In this document: one piece after another, positions 33,217 through 41,767 of the stretch
Numbering within the stretch: position 1 is the first letter of the stretch
Layout of the letters: every line of letters starts with the position of its first letter
Assembly (NCBI RefSeq): GCF_031454155.1
Contig: NZ_JAVDQG010000001.1
Span: forward strand, 1-64,000
Source: Desmospora profundinema
GTDB lineage: Bacteria; Bacillota; Bacilli; Thermoactinomycetales; DSM-45169
Reading direction: 5' to 3'
Length of the DNA stretch: 64,000 bases
Position numbers and translations under genes: made by a program
The notes under the pieces: model-generated
Told to the model about the DNA's origin: nothing
Databases searched by the model: none
Seen by the model: the letters and a program-made list of their open reading frames with translations, nothing else

Positions 33217-33672
33217 ATGGATATTAAAGTAGATGATTTAACTGGTTCTGAAGTGGTTGAATTGATAAGGGAGCATCTTCAGAGTATGACATTGCATTCT
33301 CCACCGGAAAGTATACATGCATTAGATCTTGACGCATTGCGAAAACCGGAAATAACATTCTGGAGTGTATGGGAAGGAGATGAATTAGTTGGTTGCGGAG
33401 CACTGAAGGAGCTTGATGGTCAACATGGAGAGATAAAATCAATGCGAACTTCTTCATCACATCTAAGAAAGGGCGTTGCCAAGCGACTCCTTCAACACAT
33501 CATGGAAGAAGCTAAGCGGCGTGGCTATCGGCGATTAAGTTTAGAGACAGGCTCAATGGATGCTTTTGAACCAGCAAGAAGATTATATGCAAGCTTCGGG
33601 TTTCAAAATTGTAAACCGTTTTCGGATTACATTGAGGACCCAAACAGTGTATTTATGACAAAGGAATTATGA
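33217..33672 (+). CDS. GNAT-family N-acetyltransferase
   Basis: The 151-residue protein has the GNAT core: a central strand with ELVGCGALKELDGQHGEIKS, the acetyl-CoA pyrophosphate loop LRKGVAKRLLQHIMEEAKRR (the Q/RxxGxG/A element), LSLETGSMDAFEPARRLYAS and a final FMTKEL strand. It resembles YitI/PhnO-type acetyltransferases, whose substrates are small amines. ATG 33217 follows GTGGAGGG; the open frame upstream is not used. It stands alone. Confidence 0.88.
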   Translation: MDIKVDDLTGSEVVELIREHLQSMTLHSPPESIHALDLDALRKPEITFWSVWEGDELVGCGALKELDGQHGEIKSMRTSSSHLRKGVAKRLLQHIMEEAKRRGYRRLSLETGSMDAFEPARRLYASFGFQNCKPFSDYIEDPNSVFMTKEL

Positions 33673-33928
33673 GTTCTTTTTTTGAGTGGCGATCATCTCA
33701 AGAAGTTAAAAGATTTACCTGACGATAGAATCCATGGTGTGACACAGGGAAGATTATCGTGTGTTGAAGTCAGGGGGCATTTCTTTGCCCCCGAATATAA
33801 GCTTTGGAGGGCCGAAGCTTCTTAGCCTGATCGTTAAGATGGCTGGTCTGATTGTCCAAGCATTGGTTGCAAAAAGACAGGTATTTCCTTATGGAAATGC
33901 ATAACTACTGATGTGGTATGATTGATCT
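33673..33928 (+). other. Gap with a GC hairpin
   Basis: GGGGGCA (33773-33779) and TGCCCCC (33786-33792) form a strong hairpin but have no T run, so it is not a clear terminator. No gene is supported. Confidence 0.4.
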
Positions 33929-36592
33929 ATGAATGCGCAAATTTTAGCGACTAAACTTTATATACCTTCACTTCGGCCCAAAGTAGTCCTCCGCCCCCGC
34001 CTGACTGAGCGGCTGAACGAGGGTCTGCACCACAAACTAACCCTTATTTCGGCCTCCGCCGGTTTTGGTAAAACCACACTGGTCAGCGAATGGCTCTCCG
34101 GATGCGATCGACCGGTCGCCTGGCTGTCGCTGGATGAAGGGGATAACGACCCAACACGCTTTTTAACGTACCTCTGCGCTGCTTTGCGGACGATTGGGGT
34201 CAATATTGGAGAAGGTGTGTTTGGTGTGCTCCAATCTCCTCAGTCACCGTCAATTGAATCGATTCTGACGGCTCTGATCAATAAAATCACCGCCACCACG
34301 GACAATTTCATCCTCGTCCTTGACGACTACTACGTGATTGAGGCCGAACCGATTGACCATGCTCTCACCTTTTTGCTCGAGCATCTGCCACCACAGATGC
34401 ACCTCGTCATTGCCACCCGTGAGGGTCCACGCTTCCCCCTGACCCGGTTACGTGTCCGGGGACAATTGACAGAGCTGCGCGTGACAGACTTGCGTTTTAC
34501 CCCCTCTGAAGCTGGCGATTTTCTCAATCAGGTGATGGGCCTAAACCTCACTTTGGAAGACATCGCGCGACTTGCAACCCGAACCGAGGGCTGGATCGCG
34601 GGTTTGCAACTAGCCGCGATTTCCATGCAGGAACATGAAGATACCACCCGTTTTATCACATCTTTTACCGGCAGCCACCATTTTGTACTGGATTATCTAG
34701 TTGAAGAAGTGCTGCAGCAGCAATCCGAAAGCGTTCTGACTTTCCTGTTGCGCACATCGATCCTCGATCGCCTGTGCGGTCCTCTTTGTGATGCCGTTCT
34801 GCACGAGGATGTAGGGGAATCCTCTTCGTCACCTGCTCCCTCCGGACAAGAAACCCTGGAATATCTTGAACACGCCAACCTGTTCGTCATCCCCCTAGAC
34901 AACGAGCGGCGTTGGTACCGTTACCACCATCTCTTTGCTGAATTACTGCGACAACGGTTGTCTCAAAGTCTAGCGGATGAAAAGATGAGTGTGGACAAAT
35001 TACACATGCGTGCCAGTGTATGGTACGAAGAGAATGGCCTGGAGATCGAAGCTTTTCACCATGCTGCTGCCGCCAATGATGTTGAACGCGCTGCTCGCTT
35101 GATGGAAGGTGAAGGGCTGCCCCTGCACTTGCGTGGCGCGGTGGCTCCTGTACTGAACTGGCTGGAATCGCTGCCAACGACGGTACTGGATACGAGGCCT
35201 TCGTTGTGGGTGATGTACGCCTCGGCGTTATTGACGGCCGGCCAACTGAATGGTGTCGAACAGAAACTACAAGCCGCCGAAAAAGCTCTGCAAGACACCG
35301 TTCCAGACGAGAGGACCCAAAACCTTGTCGGGCATATTGCCGCCATACGGGCTGCGATGGCTGTCAGTCAGCACCAGATAGAAACGATTATCGCCCAGTC
35401 GCGCCGGGCCCTAGAATATCTGCACCCTGACAATCTGCCTATTCGCACTGCCACGACCTGGGCGTTGGGGTATGCCTACTATCTCCAAGGAGACCGTGCC
35501 GCGGCCAACCAGGCCTATACAGAAGCCTTATCGATCAGCCGGACGATCGGGCATACCATCATCACCATCATGTCCGCCATCGGCCTGGGCCACTTGCAAG
35601 AAGCAGAAAACCAGCTTGATACAGCGATCCAGACCTACCGGCGCGTCCTGCAACTGGCAGGTGATCCGCCGCTGCCGGCTGCCTGTGAAGCGCACCTTGG
35701 TCTGGCCCGTATATTCTACGAGTGGAACGACTTGGATGCCGCCCTTCAGCATGGTCAACAGAGCATCCAACTGGCTCATCAACTAGAAAACACGGATCGA
35801 ATCGTTGCCTCCGAGGTGTTTCTCGCCCGCCTGAAACTTGCTCAGGGAGATGTGGCCGGTGCAGCCGCTATGTTAGCGAAGTCCGGTCAATTTGCACACC
35901 GGCATCATTTCATGTTTCAGGTGTCGGAGATTGCTGCGGCACAAGTACTTACGCTGCTTCATCGAGGCAATGTAGTAGCCGCCGCTCGTCTTGCTCAGAA
36001 ACACGAACTTCCACTCAGCCAAGCCCGGGTATATCTGGCCCAAGGAGATACGTCCACAGCACTGAAGGTGCTTGGGCCATTGCGTCAGCAGGCAGAGGCA
36101 AAGGGTTGGGAGGATGAACGGCTCAGAGTTATGGTGCTGCAGGCGGTGGTTCTCCATGTGCATGGTGAAAAGGCCGAGGCTGTGAAACAGCTGGAGGAAG
36201 CGCTGGCGCTGGCAGAGCCGGGGGGGTTCATCCGTACTTTTGTGGACGAAGGGGTTCCTATGGAGAGGCTGTTGTCCGAAGCAGCGGCTTATGGCATCAT
36301 GCCGGAGTATATCGATCAGTTGCTGAATGTATTTGAGGAGGAGCAGAAGCGCGTAGATAAATCCTCATTGCCCCCCGAGTCTCCTGTTCAGCCCCTTATG
36401 GAGCCGTTGAGTGAGCGCGAGTTACAAGTATTACAACTGGTTGCCCAAGGACTCTCAAATCGCGAGATCAGCGAGCGGCTTTTTCTCGCCTTGAGTACGG
36501 TCAAAGGGCACAATCGGAATATTTTTAACAAACTACAGGTCCAACGGCGCACCGAAGCGGTCGCACGCGCCCGCGAGTTGGGTTTGCTGTAG
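33929..36592 (+). CDS. Large MalT/LuxR-type ATP-dependent transcriptional regulator
   Basis: The 887-residue protein starts ILATKLYIPSLRPKVVLRPR and has the Walker A loop SASAGFGKTTLVSEWL near residue 45 and VLDDYYVIE as Walker B. A winged helix region, a long TPR-like region (about residues 350-770) and a C-terminal LuxR helix-turn-helix (LSERELQVLQLVAQGLSNRE, STVKGHNRNIFNKLQVQ) follow. This STAND-type layout is that of MalT, which oligomerises on inducer binding. The sequence is more GC-rich and Ala/Leu-heavy than its neighbours and resembles regulators abundant in Chloroflexi, which suggests transfer. The target may be the oxidoreductase gene 540 bases downstream. Confidence 0.92.
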   Translation: MNAQILATKLYIPSLRPKVVLRPRLTERLNEGLHHKLTLISASAGFGKTTLVSEWLSGCDRPVAWLSLDEGDNDPTRFLTYLCAALRTIGVNIGEGVFGVLQSPQSPSIESILTALINKITATTDNFILVLDDYYVIEAEPIDHALTFLLEHLPPQMHLVIATREGPRFPLTRLRVRGQLTELRVTDLRFTPSEAGDFLNQVMGLNLTLEDIARLATRTEGWIAGLQLAAISMQEHEDTTRFITSFTGSHHFVLDYLVEEVLQQQSESVLTFLLRTSILDRLCGPLCDAVLHEDVGESSSSPAPSGQETLEYLEHANLFVIPLDNERRWYRYHHLFAELLRQRLSQSLADEKMSVDKLHMRASVWYEENGLEIEAFHHAAAANDVERAARLMEGEGLPLHLRGAVAPVLNWLESLPTTVLDTRPSLWVMYASALLTAGQLNGVEQKLQAAEKALQDTVPDERTQNLVGHIAAIRAAMAVSQHQIETIIAQSRRALEYLHPDNLPIRTATTWALGYAYYLQGDRAAANQAYTEALSISRTIGHTIITIMSAIGLGHLQEAENQLDTAIQTYRRVLQLAGDPPLPAACEAHLGLARIFYEWNDLDAALQHGQQSIQLAHQLENTDRIVASEVFLARLKLAQGDVAGAAAMLAKSGQFAHRHHFMFQVSEIAAAQVLTLLHRGNVVAAARLAQKHELPLSQARVYLAQGDTSTALKVLGPLRQQAEAKGWEDERLRVMVLQAVVLHVHGEKAEAVKQLEEALALAEPGGFIRTFVDEGVPMERLLSEAAAYGIMPEYIDQLLNVFEEEQKRVDKSSLPPESPVQPLMEPLSERELQVLQLVAQGLSNREISERLFLALSTVKGHNRNIFNKLQVQRRTEAVARARELGLL

Positions 36593-36859
36593 CTGAAAAA
36601 TCCGTTAAAGCCCACAAACTGGGTATCCAGACTTGCCGGCAAGCAGTCCATAGACCTTCTACCACAGTAACCTTATCACAAATACCTCAATCCTCTCGAG
36701 CAAATCTCCCGCAACAATACCTAAAACCATACTTTAGTATCTATCCGTTCATACCGTGCGGAAGATACACTTTTATTAATGACCCTCAGGCTGTTAATCG
36801 GCCGCAAAAGGTACTAAGTCTTGTAAAATCAATACCTAATAACGAATCCAAGTGAACTT
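36593..36859 (+). other. Intergenic region, nothing recognised
   Basis: No gene, terminator with a T run or repeat is evident between the LuxR-type gene and the small broken gene after it. Confidence 0.4.
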
Positions 36860-37004
36860 ATGGTTTATCAAATTAGGATCAAGGGTTATCTAGATCCGGA
36901 TTGGACAGACTTTTGAGGGTCTGACCAGCTCCCTGAAAGACAACGGTGATGGCCCGGTGGTGGATCAGTCGTTGTATGGTTTGTTAAAAAAAGTACGTGA
37001 TTAA
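36860..37004 (+). pseudogene. Frameshifted small protein gene near the LuxR-type regulator
   Basis: ATG 36860 reads MVYQIRIKGYLDPDWTDF and stops. EGLTSSLKDNGDGPVVDQSL and YGLLKKVRD follow in another frame to 37004. I remember small proteins of about 60-65 residues with this pattern (YxIxVKGxLDxxWSDWFEGL, GPVVDQAALHGLLxKVRDLG) next to LuxR/MalT-type regulators in Chloroflexi and bacilli. About two bases are missing at the junction, so the gene is broken. Its function is unknown. Confidence 0.6.
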
Positions 37005-37135
37005 GAAATGCCATTCTCGATTGTTTGTGTTCAATCTGTCCATGCGGCTGCGTCAGATGCCAAACCGTGAATCAAGGCAAGCTCCACCGAAACATATTTG
37101 AATGACCGAATCAAGCAATCAAGGGAGGGAACTTT

Positions 37136-38107
37136 ATGAAAGCCATTGTATACACAGAATACGGATCACCCGATGTTCTTGAATTAAAAGAGTTAGAAAA
37201 ACCTGTTCCCAAGGAGAATGAAGTGCTGATAAAAGTTCACGCCGTTTCTGCAAATGCAGGCGACTGGCATCTCCTGAGAGGCACTCCATTTTTGCTTCGA
37301 TTCGTATACGGAATTTTAAAACCAAAAAACCAGGTTCTCGGTTCGGATGTAGCGGGACGGGTTGAGGCGGTGGGTAGCAGCGTCACACAGTTTCAGGTCG
37401 GTGACGAGGTATTTGGTGATCTGTCCGGATATGGTTTCGGTGGTTATGCCGAGTATGTATGCGCTCATGAAAATACATTTGCACCCAAACCTGACAATGT
37501 ATCCTTTGAAGAAGCGGCGGCCATACCAGCGGCAGCAGTGACTGCCTTACAGGGTTTACGTGATAAGGGACACATTCAGAAAGGGCAAAAAGTTTTAATC
37601 AATGGTGCCTCTGGTGGTGTGGGTACGTTTGCGGTACAAATTGCAAAATCGTTCGGGGCCGAAGTTACTGGCGTATGCAGCACAGGGAAAATGGATTTGG
37701 TTCGTTCGATTGGTGCCGATCATGTCATTGATTACACGCAAGAGGATTTCACCCGAAATAAAGAGCGCTATGATCTGATTCTTGCTGCGAATGGATATCA
37801 TCCGATTTTAGATTATAAGCGAGCATTGAGTTCCAAAGGAACGTATGTCATGACAGGAGGTTCCAATGCTCAAATGTTTCAGGCCATGCTCTTGGGACCG
37901 TGGATATCCATGCTGGGGAGTAAAAAAATGGGTAACTTGTTAGTTAGACCCAACCAAAAGGATCTGGTCTTTTTAAAAGGGCTCGTTGAAGCGGGTAAGA
38001 TAAACCCTGTTATCGATAGACGTTATCCCTTACGTGAGGTTCCTGAAGCGATCCGGTATCTTGAAGAAGGACATGCACGAGGAAAAGTCGTTATCACAGT
38101 GGAATAA
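37136..38107 (+). CDS. NAD(P)-dependent medium-chain dehydrogenase/quinone oxidoreductase-like protein
   Basis: The 323-residue protein has the MDR layout. A GroES-like N-terminal domain holds EYGSPDVLELKELEKPVPKE, NAGDWHLLRG and GSDVAGRVEAVGSSVTQFQV. A Rossmann domain holds the NADPH loop GASGGVGTFAVQIAKSFGAE and the end GKVVITVE. Zinc-binding cysteines are missing, as in quinone oxidoreductases/enoyl reductases. AGGGAGGG precedes the ATG. It lies downstream of the MalT-like regulator, which may control it. Confidence 0.88.
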   Translation: MKAIVYTEYGSPDVLELKELEKPVPKENEVLIKVHAVSANAGDWHLLRGTPFLLRFVYGILKPKNQVLGSDVAGRVEAVGSSVTQFQVGDEVFGDLSGYGFGGYAEYVCAHENTFAPKPDNVSFEEAAAIPAAAVTALQGLRDKGHIQKGQKVLINGASGGVGTFAVQIAKSFGAEVTGVCSTGKMDLVRSIGADHVIDYTQEDFTRNKERYDLILAANGYHPILDYKRALSSKGTYVMTGGSNAQMFQAMLLGPWISMLGSKKMGNLLVRPNQKDLVFLKGLVEAGKINPVIDRRYPLREVPEAIRYLEEGHARGKVVITVE

Positions 38108-38244
38108 CAATTTCGATCACATTTTCTGCAATTGGATATTTATATCAATATTTTTGGGGACTTTTCTTAAAAGAGGAACCGCTTCTTTGAATAAATCAAA
38201 GGTATAAGACATTCGTTACAGAAACCTGTCGGAGGAGTATCGGG

Positions 38245-38267
38245 TTAGGGCGTGTCTGAACAATCCG
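38245..38267 (+). repeat. Repeat element end (copy C)
   Basis: The 22 bases TTAGGGCGTGTCTGAACAATCC match the ends of copies A and B, but the palindromic body is absent. It is a solo end or a decayed copy. Confidence 0.6.
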
Positions 38268-38320
38268 TCGGGCGTGATCTGATTGCCAGAGTACCTTCAT
38301 GCGGATGGAAGGCGTATGAT

Positions 38321-38345
38321 GAGGCCGGTTGATTGGCCTCTTTTC
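38321..38345 (+). terminator. Rho-independent terminator
   Basis: GAGGCC and GGCCTC with an eight-base loop are followed by TTTTCTTGTTT. It lies between the dehydrogenase and the next small membrane gene. Confidence 0.75.
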
Positions 38346-38414
38346 TTGTTTCTGTGTTCTATGAGCTGTGATAAACTGTGCTTATCGCAAACCGATAGGT
38401 GAAAGAGTGATCAG

Positions 38415-38822
38415 ATGGATATCGTCATGTTATTTCTTTTTGGATACATTCCGATCGGTGTCGCCTGCATCGGTATGCTTATGATTATCGTATTGGCACC
38501 AAAATCAGACACATGGAAACGAAATAAAACGGACGAAAAGAAAACGGAGTCTCTCATTAAAGGCTTTGTTGTCTTGTACGGATTGCAAGTGATCCTGCTG
38601 ATACCGGGTGTCATCGAAGATCGTTTTATAGATGCCTTTTTAAGGGTAAGATATCATTCCATGGTTTGGATTGGAATTTTCCTTCCACTTTATTTGGGTT
38701 TTTATTCACTGTACAGTGGCGGTGTTGAGGTAGGAAACAAGAAGACAAAAAAGATTGCGTTATCGATGTTAATTTTGATTGCGGTTATTCTCTTTCTCTC
38801 TCATTTGATCGAGCCATTATAA
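38415..38822 (+). CDS. Integral membrane protein of unknown function
   Basis: The 135-residue protein has about four hydrophobic segments (IVMLFLFGYIPIGVACIGML, GFVVLYGLQVILLIPGVI, MVWIGIFLPLYLGFYSLY, ALSMLILIAVILFLSHLI) and basic loops. GGTGAAAGAGTG gives a weak ribosome site before ATG 38415. A strong shared terminator follows. No family is recognised. Confidence 0.65.
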   Translation: MDIVMLFLFGYIPIGVACIGMLMIIVLAPKSDTWKRNKTDEKKTESLIKGFVVLYGLQVILLIPGVIEDRFIDAFLRVRYHSMVWIGIFLPLYLGFYSLYSGGVEVGNKKTKKIALSMLILIAVILFLSHLIEPL

Positions 38823-38824
38823 AT

Positions 38825-38852
38825 GGACACCGGCTACGGCCGGTGTCCGTTT
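38825..38852. terminator. Bidirectional terminator between convergent genes
   Basis: GGACACCGGC and GCCGGTGTCC form a near-perfect stem with a very short loop, followed by GTTTTC. It serves the membrane protein gene and the GH18 gene on the opposite strand. Confidence 0.8.
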
Positions 38853-38866
38853 TCTAGGATGGACTA

Positions 38867-40396
38867 TTACTTCAAATTCTCACGCAGAACATCCCACGTT
38901 TTGGGGTTTTCGGCTCCAATGTGCCAGCTGACAAAACCACCGATATCCGGATGGTGCTGGTTAACATAGTCGACGGTTTTACTTAAGGTTTGCTCATCCC
39001 TTACGGTGACGGTAACCGTTTTCCCCTCTTCTTGATAAGTAAAGGTTCCTGTTCCATCGGGATTTCTCTGAATCTGCGGTTGGTGCTCACGTAAAATTTT
39101 GCTTACCTGCTGATAGGTCAACAATTTCTGTCCTTGCTCGCCGTGTACCTGTTTTGGCGAAAATACATGATAACCCACGTAAATCTTATGGGCGGGTACT
39201 TCTTGCTTCCAACGCTCGATATAACTCTTCAGCTCTTCCCCATGCACGTGGTAACTCATAAATCGTACCTGGTCGACTGCTTTTCCTAGGCGCGCCATAT
39301 CTTCTCCTTGATGAGGATCTGCCCAGCCTGAGATTGTAATTTTCTTGTTATGCTGATGGAGTTTCTGTGCCATTAGCTCAATAAAGCTGGCATAATTGTC
39401 CCGTTCTTCCGCAAACATCACTTCATAGTTGAAATCCAGTCCATCAAATCCGTTATCCAGCACCCATTTGACGAGGCGATCAGTCAACACTTCTCGTGCT
39501 TCAGGAGTACCGATCTGGTTATTTAACTCTTGTTTATACTCCTCTCCCCGACTCCACTCTTCTACATTGGCAATAGTAGGGATGACTAAAATGCCTTTTT
39601 CTTTGGCGATGCGCATCGCCTCTTCATTGGCATGATCCGCATATTTCATGCGGGTAACTTCGCCCTCTGGAGTCAGCCGATACCAGAAAAATCCGGTAGA
39701 ATCGATCACATCGGCATGGTTCTTTAAAGCGTTGGTTGCACTTGTCTGCATCCAGAAAGGGAACCATACCGCTACCTTCAATTTATGCTCCTCTTGTGGA
39801 GGGTTGGTATTGGGATTGGGATTAGGGTTAGGATTGGATGGTTGGGGAGGGTTTGTCTCTGGTGGTGATTGTTTGGTTGACTCCTCCTGATGAGTGGAGG
39901 GTGGTGTTGAGTTCTTATTTGTGGTTTCCGGCTCTTGGGGAGCCTCTTTTTTATCGGAGTGAGAGTGATGGTCATTTTCTTTGGATGGCGTTGCTGTTTC
40001 TTGTTTATCTTTGGGATGGGAAGGGTTCTTACTTTTATCGGTTTGTTGAGATTGTTGTTTCGATAGGCGTGTAGCCTCTCGTTGTTGATGGTCAATGATG
40101 CTCTGGAGAAATTGCTCCTTCTCTTTTTCACTAACGGGTGCCGTCCATTCTTCCTTATGATTTTCTTCTTCTTTATCTTCTACTTTGGTTCCTTCTAAGG
40201 AATTGAATAACTCGGTTTCCTGCTCGGTGGCTTTTGCCGCTTGGGTGCTCTTTTTATCTTTGCTGTAGGTTGTAACCGCCTCGGAAGCATAGAGCCAACC
40301 GGCAGAAAGGGTGAGGATGCAAGTAACGGCAAGGATGAGAATCCATTTGCCCGGTTTCTTCCGTCGTTTTCGCTTCAATGGATATTCCTGATTCAT
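38867..40396 (-). CDS. Membrane-anchored GH18-family glycoside hydrolase with long low-complexity linker
   Basis: A basic N-terminus and one membrane helix (WILILAVTCILTLSAGWLYA) anchor the 509-residue protein. Residues about 50-215 are a linker rich in Lys, Glu, Gln, Ser, Thr and Pro, ending in an NPNPNPNTNPP repeat. The C-terminal half is a GH18 barrel with KVAVWFPFW, the active-site strand D318-G-L-D321-F-N323-Y-E325, MSYHVHG and GGFVSWHIGAEN. The usual DxxDxDxE has Asn at the third Asp, while the acid E325 is kept. It resembles spore-cortex or cell-wall lytic GH18 enzymes. ATG 40396 is chosen for its AGGCGG site and the anchor position. Confidence 0.85.
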   Translation of the reverse strand: MNQEYPLKRKRRKKPGKWILILAVTCILTLSAGWLYASEAVTTYSKDKKSTQAAKATEQETELFNSLEGTKVEDKEEENHKEEWTAPVSEKEKEQFLQSIIDHQQREATRLSKQQSQQTDKSKNPSHPKDKQETATPSKENDHHSHSDKKEAPQEPETTNKNSTPPSTHQEESTKQSPPETNPPQPSNPNPNPNPNTNPPQEEHKLKVAVWFPFWMQTSATNALKNHADVIDSTGFFWYRLTPEGEVTRMKYADHANEEAMRIAKEKGILVIPTIANVEEWSRGEEYKQELNNQIGTPEAREVLTDRLVKWVLDNGFDGLDFNYEVMFAEERDNYASFIELMAQKLHQHNKKITISGWADPHQGEDMARLGKAVDQVRFMSYHVHGEELKSYIERWKQEVPAHKIYVGYHVFSPKQVHGEQGQKLLTYQQVSKILREHQPQIQRNPDGTGTFTYQEEGKTVTVTVRDEQTLSKTVDYVNQHHPDIGGFVSWHIGAENPKTWDVLRENLK

Positions 40397-40444
40397 GTGT
40401 ATCCGCCTCACTCTCCCAACAATTTTGAATAAAATCACTTTCAC

Positions 40445-40874
40445 ATTGCATTATAAGAATAAAATCATTTCAAATCAATCACTTATTATTTATCATTGAG
40501 TGATTCAAAGAGGGCAAGGGAGAGCAGAAAAGCACGAAAGAAGGGCTTTTTAAAAAACATTTGATTAAAAAAGGAGAAGAATATATTTAAAGATGTCTAT
40601 GTTTTGAAAGCATAGAGGATTGTCTGTAAAGGATTTGGGGGGCTGTCCGTGAAAACGGATGGGTTGGGACTGCGGGTTCTCATCACTAGGGCGTATCTGT
40701 CATTCAATCTTCCGTGAGTAGGAGGGGGGCGGTATGGCTTTTGGTTCGCCTCTGTCTAGCCGGGGTTCTGCCATGATTTTAAGGAAAAATTATCGCCGAA
40801 AAACGCTATGTATTGCAATCAACCGGAATGGAGGGCGAGAATGGAGTGAAGAGAAAGTGAGGGAGATAGGTTTG
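40445..40874 (+). other. Intergenic region holding repeat copy D
   Basis: No gene is supported apart from the repeat at 40685. The open frame that precedes the phosphatase start is contributed by the repeat. Confidence 0.4.
40685..40740 (+). repeat. Repeat element partial copy D
   Basis: It begins ACTAGGGCGTATCTGT as in copies A and C, then shares CAATCTTCCGTGAGTAG and GGCGGTATGGCT with the left side of copy B. The inverted right arm is missing. It contributes a false upstream reading frame to the phosphatase gene. Confidence 0.6.
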
Positions 40875-41399
40875 ATGAAAAAACATAAAGCCGTTTTTTT
40901 GGATCGAGATGGCGTCCTGAATGAAGTAAAAACGGACCGGGTTCATTTTGTAAACCGCCCGAAGAAATTGTACCTTTTGGATGGAGTTCCGGAAGCGATC
41001 TCCTTATTGCGGAAGTGCGGTTATTCCATCTATATCGTGACCAATCAGGGCGGTGTCGGATTAGGGTATATGAAATCTCGTACCCTTGATGAGATCCATA
41101 AAAAGTTGAAAAGGGATCTGGTTGAGAAGAATCCTCGTGCGTTGATTGATGATATTGCAGCTTGCACTCATAAACCGCAAGAGAAATGCAGATGCCGGAA
41201 ACCGAAACCGGGGATGATTTTATCCCTCGCACAAAAGCATGATATCGATCTGTCCCGTTCATGGATGGTGGGGGATCGGAATTCCGATATGGAAGCCGGA
41301 AAGAGAGCCGGATGCCAAACAGTAAAGGTTACTCAGGGTTACTCATTACTTGATTTTGCGGAGGAGTTATACAAACAGGAATCTTCTTCCTTATCATGA
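40875..41399 (+). CDS. HAD-IIIA phosphatase, D-glycero-heptose-1,7-bisphosphate phosphatase-like
   Basis: The 174-residue protein has the HAD motifs: FLDRDGVLN (nucleophile Asp and acid Asp), YIVTNQGGVG, the zinc loop CTHKPQEKCRCRKPKPGM with the ordered cysteines typical of GmhB, and MVGDRNSDMEAGKRAGC. Such enzymes dephosphorylate heptose bisphosphates or histidinol phosphate in glycan or amino-acid pathways. No heptose operon is nearby, so its substrate is open. ATG 40875 follows GAGGGAGATAGG; upstream frame is repeat-derived. Confidence 0.88.
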   Translation: MKKHKAVFLDRDGVLNEVKTDRVHFVNRPKKLYLLDGVPEAISLLRKCGYSIYIVTNQGGVGLGYMKSRTLDEIHKKLKRDLVEKNPRALIDDIAACTHKPQEKCRCRKPKPGMILSLAQKHDIDLSRSWMVGDRNSDMEAGKRAGCQTVKVTQGYSLLDFAEELYKQESSSLS

Positions 41400-41438
41400 C
41401 GCAATTTATTTTCTTAGAAGACTAAAGTAGAAAATAAG

Positions 41439-41482
41439 ACAAGTCTCTTATTTATGGATACAACCACAAATAAGAGACTTGT
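41439..41482. repeat. Perfect 15-bp inverted repeat
   Basis: ACAAGTCTCTTATTT at 41439-41453 is exactly complementary to 41468-41482, with a 14-base loop. There is no T tract beyond it, so it is an unusual terminator or a stem-loop left by a mobile element. Confidence 0.7.
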
Positions 41483-41511
41483 ATGTTAAAAATGTTCCTC
41501 TTACCAGTCAT

Positions 41512-41680
41512 CTAAATATTATTCCATTCATCTGCAAGTTGTCGAATCTGATTTATAAACTTTTTTGCTTCTGAAATCTGAACATCTTCCTGCTCCATAA
41601 GATTGATTGCTTGACTGACTTTACCCTTCCTCAATTCGCTTAAGGAATGTTTCTAGCTGTTTTCTCGATTCTTCTTTCAT
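41512..41680 (-). pseudogene. Frameshifted small helical protein gene
   Basis: On the minus strand ATG 41680, after GGAGACTTAA, reads MKEESRKQLETFLKRIEEG and stops. If one G of a GGG run is removed the frame continues KVSQAINLMEQEDVQISEAK, KFINQIRQLADEWNNI to a stop at 41512. The result would be a 55-residue, charged helical protein. I do not recognise the family. Confidence 0.5.
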
Positions 41681-41767
41681 TTAAGTCTCCTATTTGGCGG
41701 TCCAAAACGCGTAAAAACGGATTGCTGATTCACTATACCATAGGCGTGAATGGTCATGATTACCGAG

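Noticed and set aside
33765-33800. GGGGGCA hairpin as terminator of the GNAT gene
   Set aside because: The stem is good, but no T tract follows and it lies 100 bases after the stop. It is kept only as a note in the gap entry.
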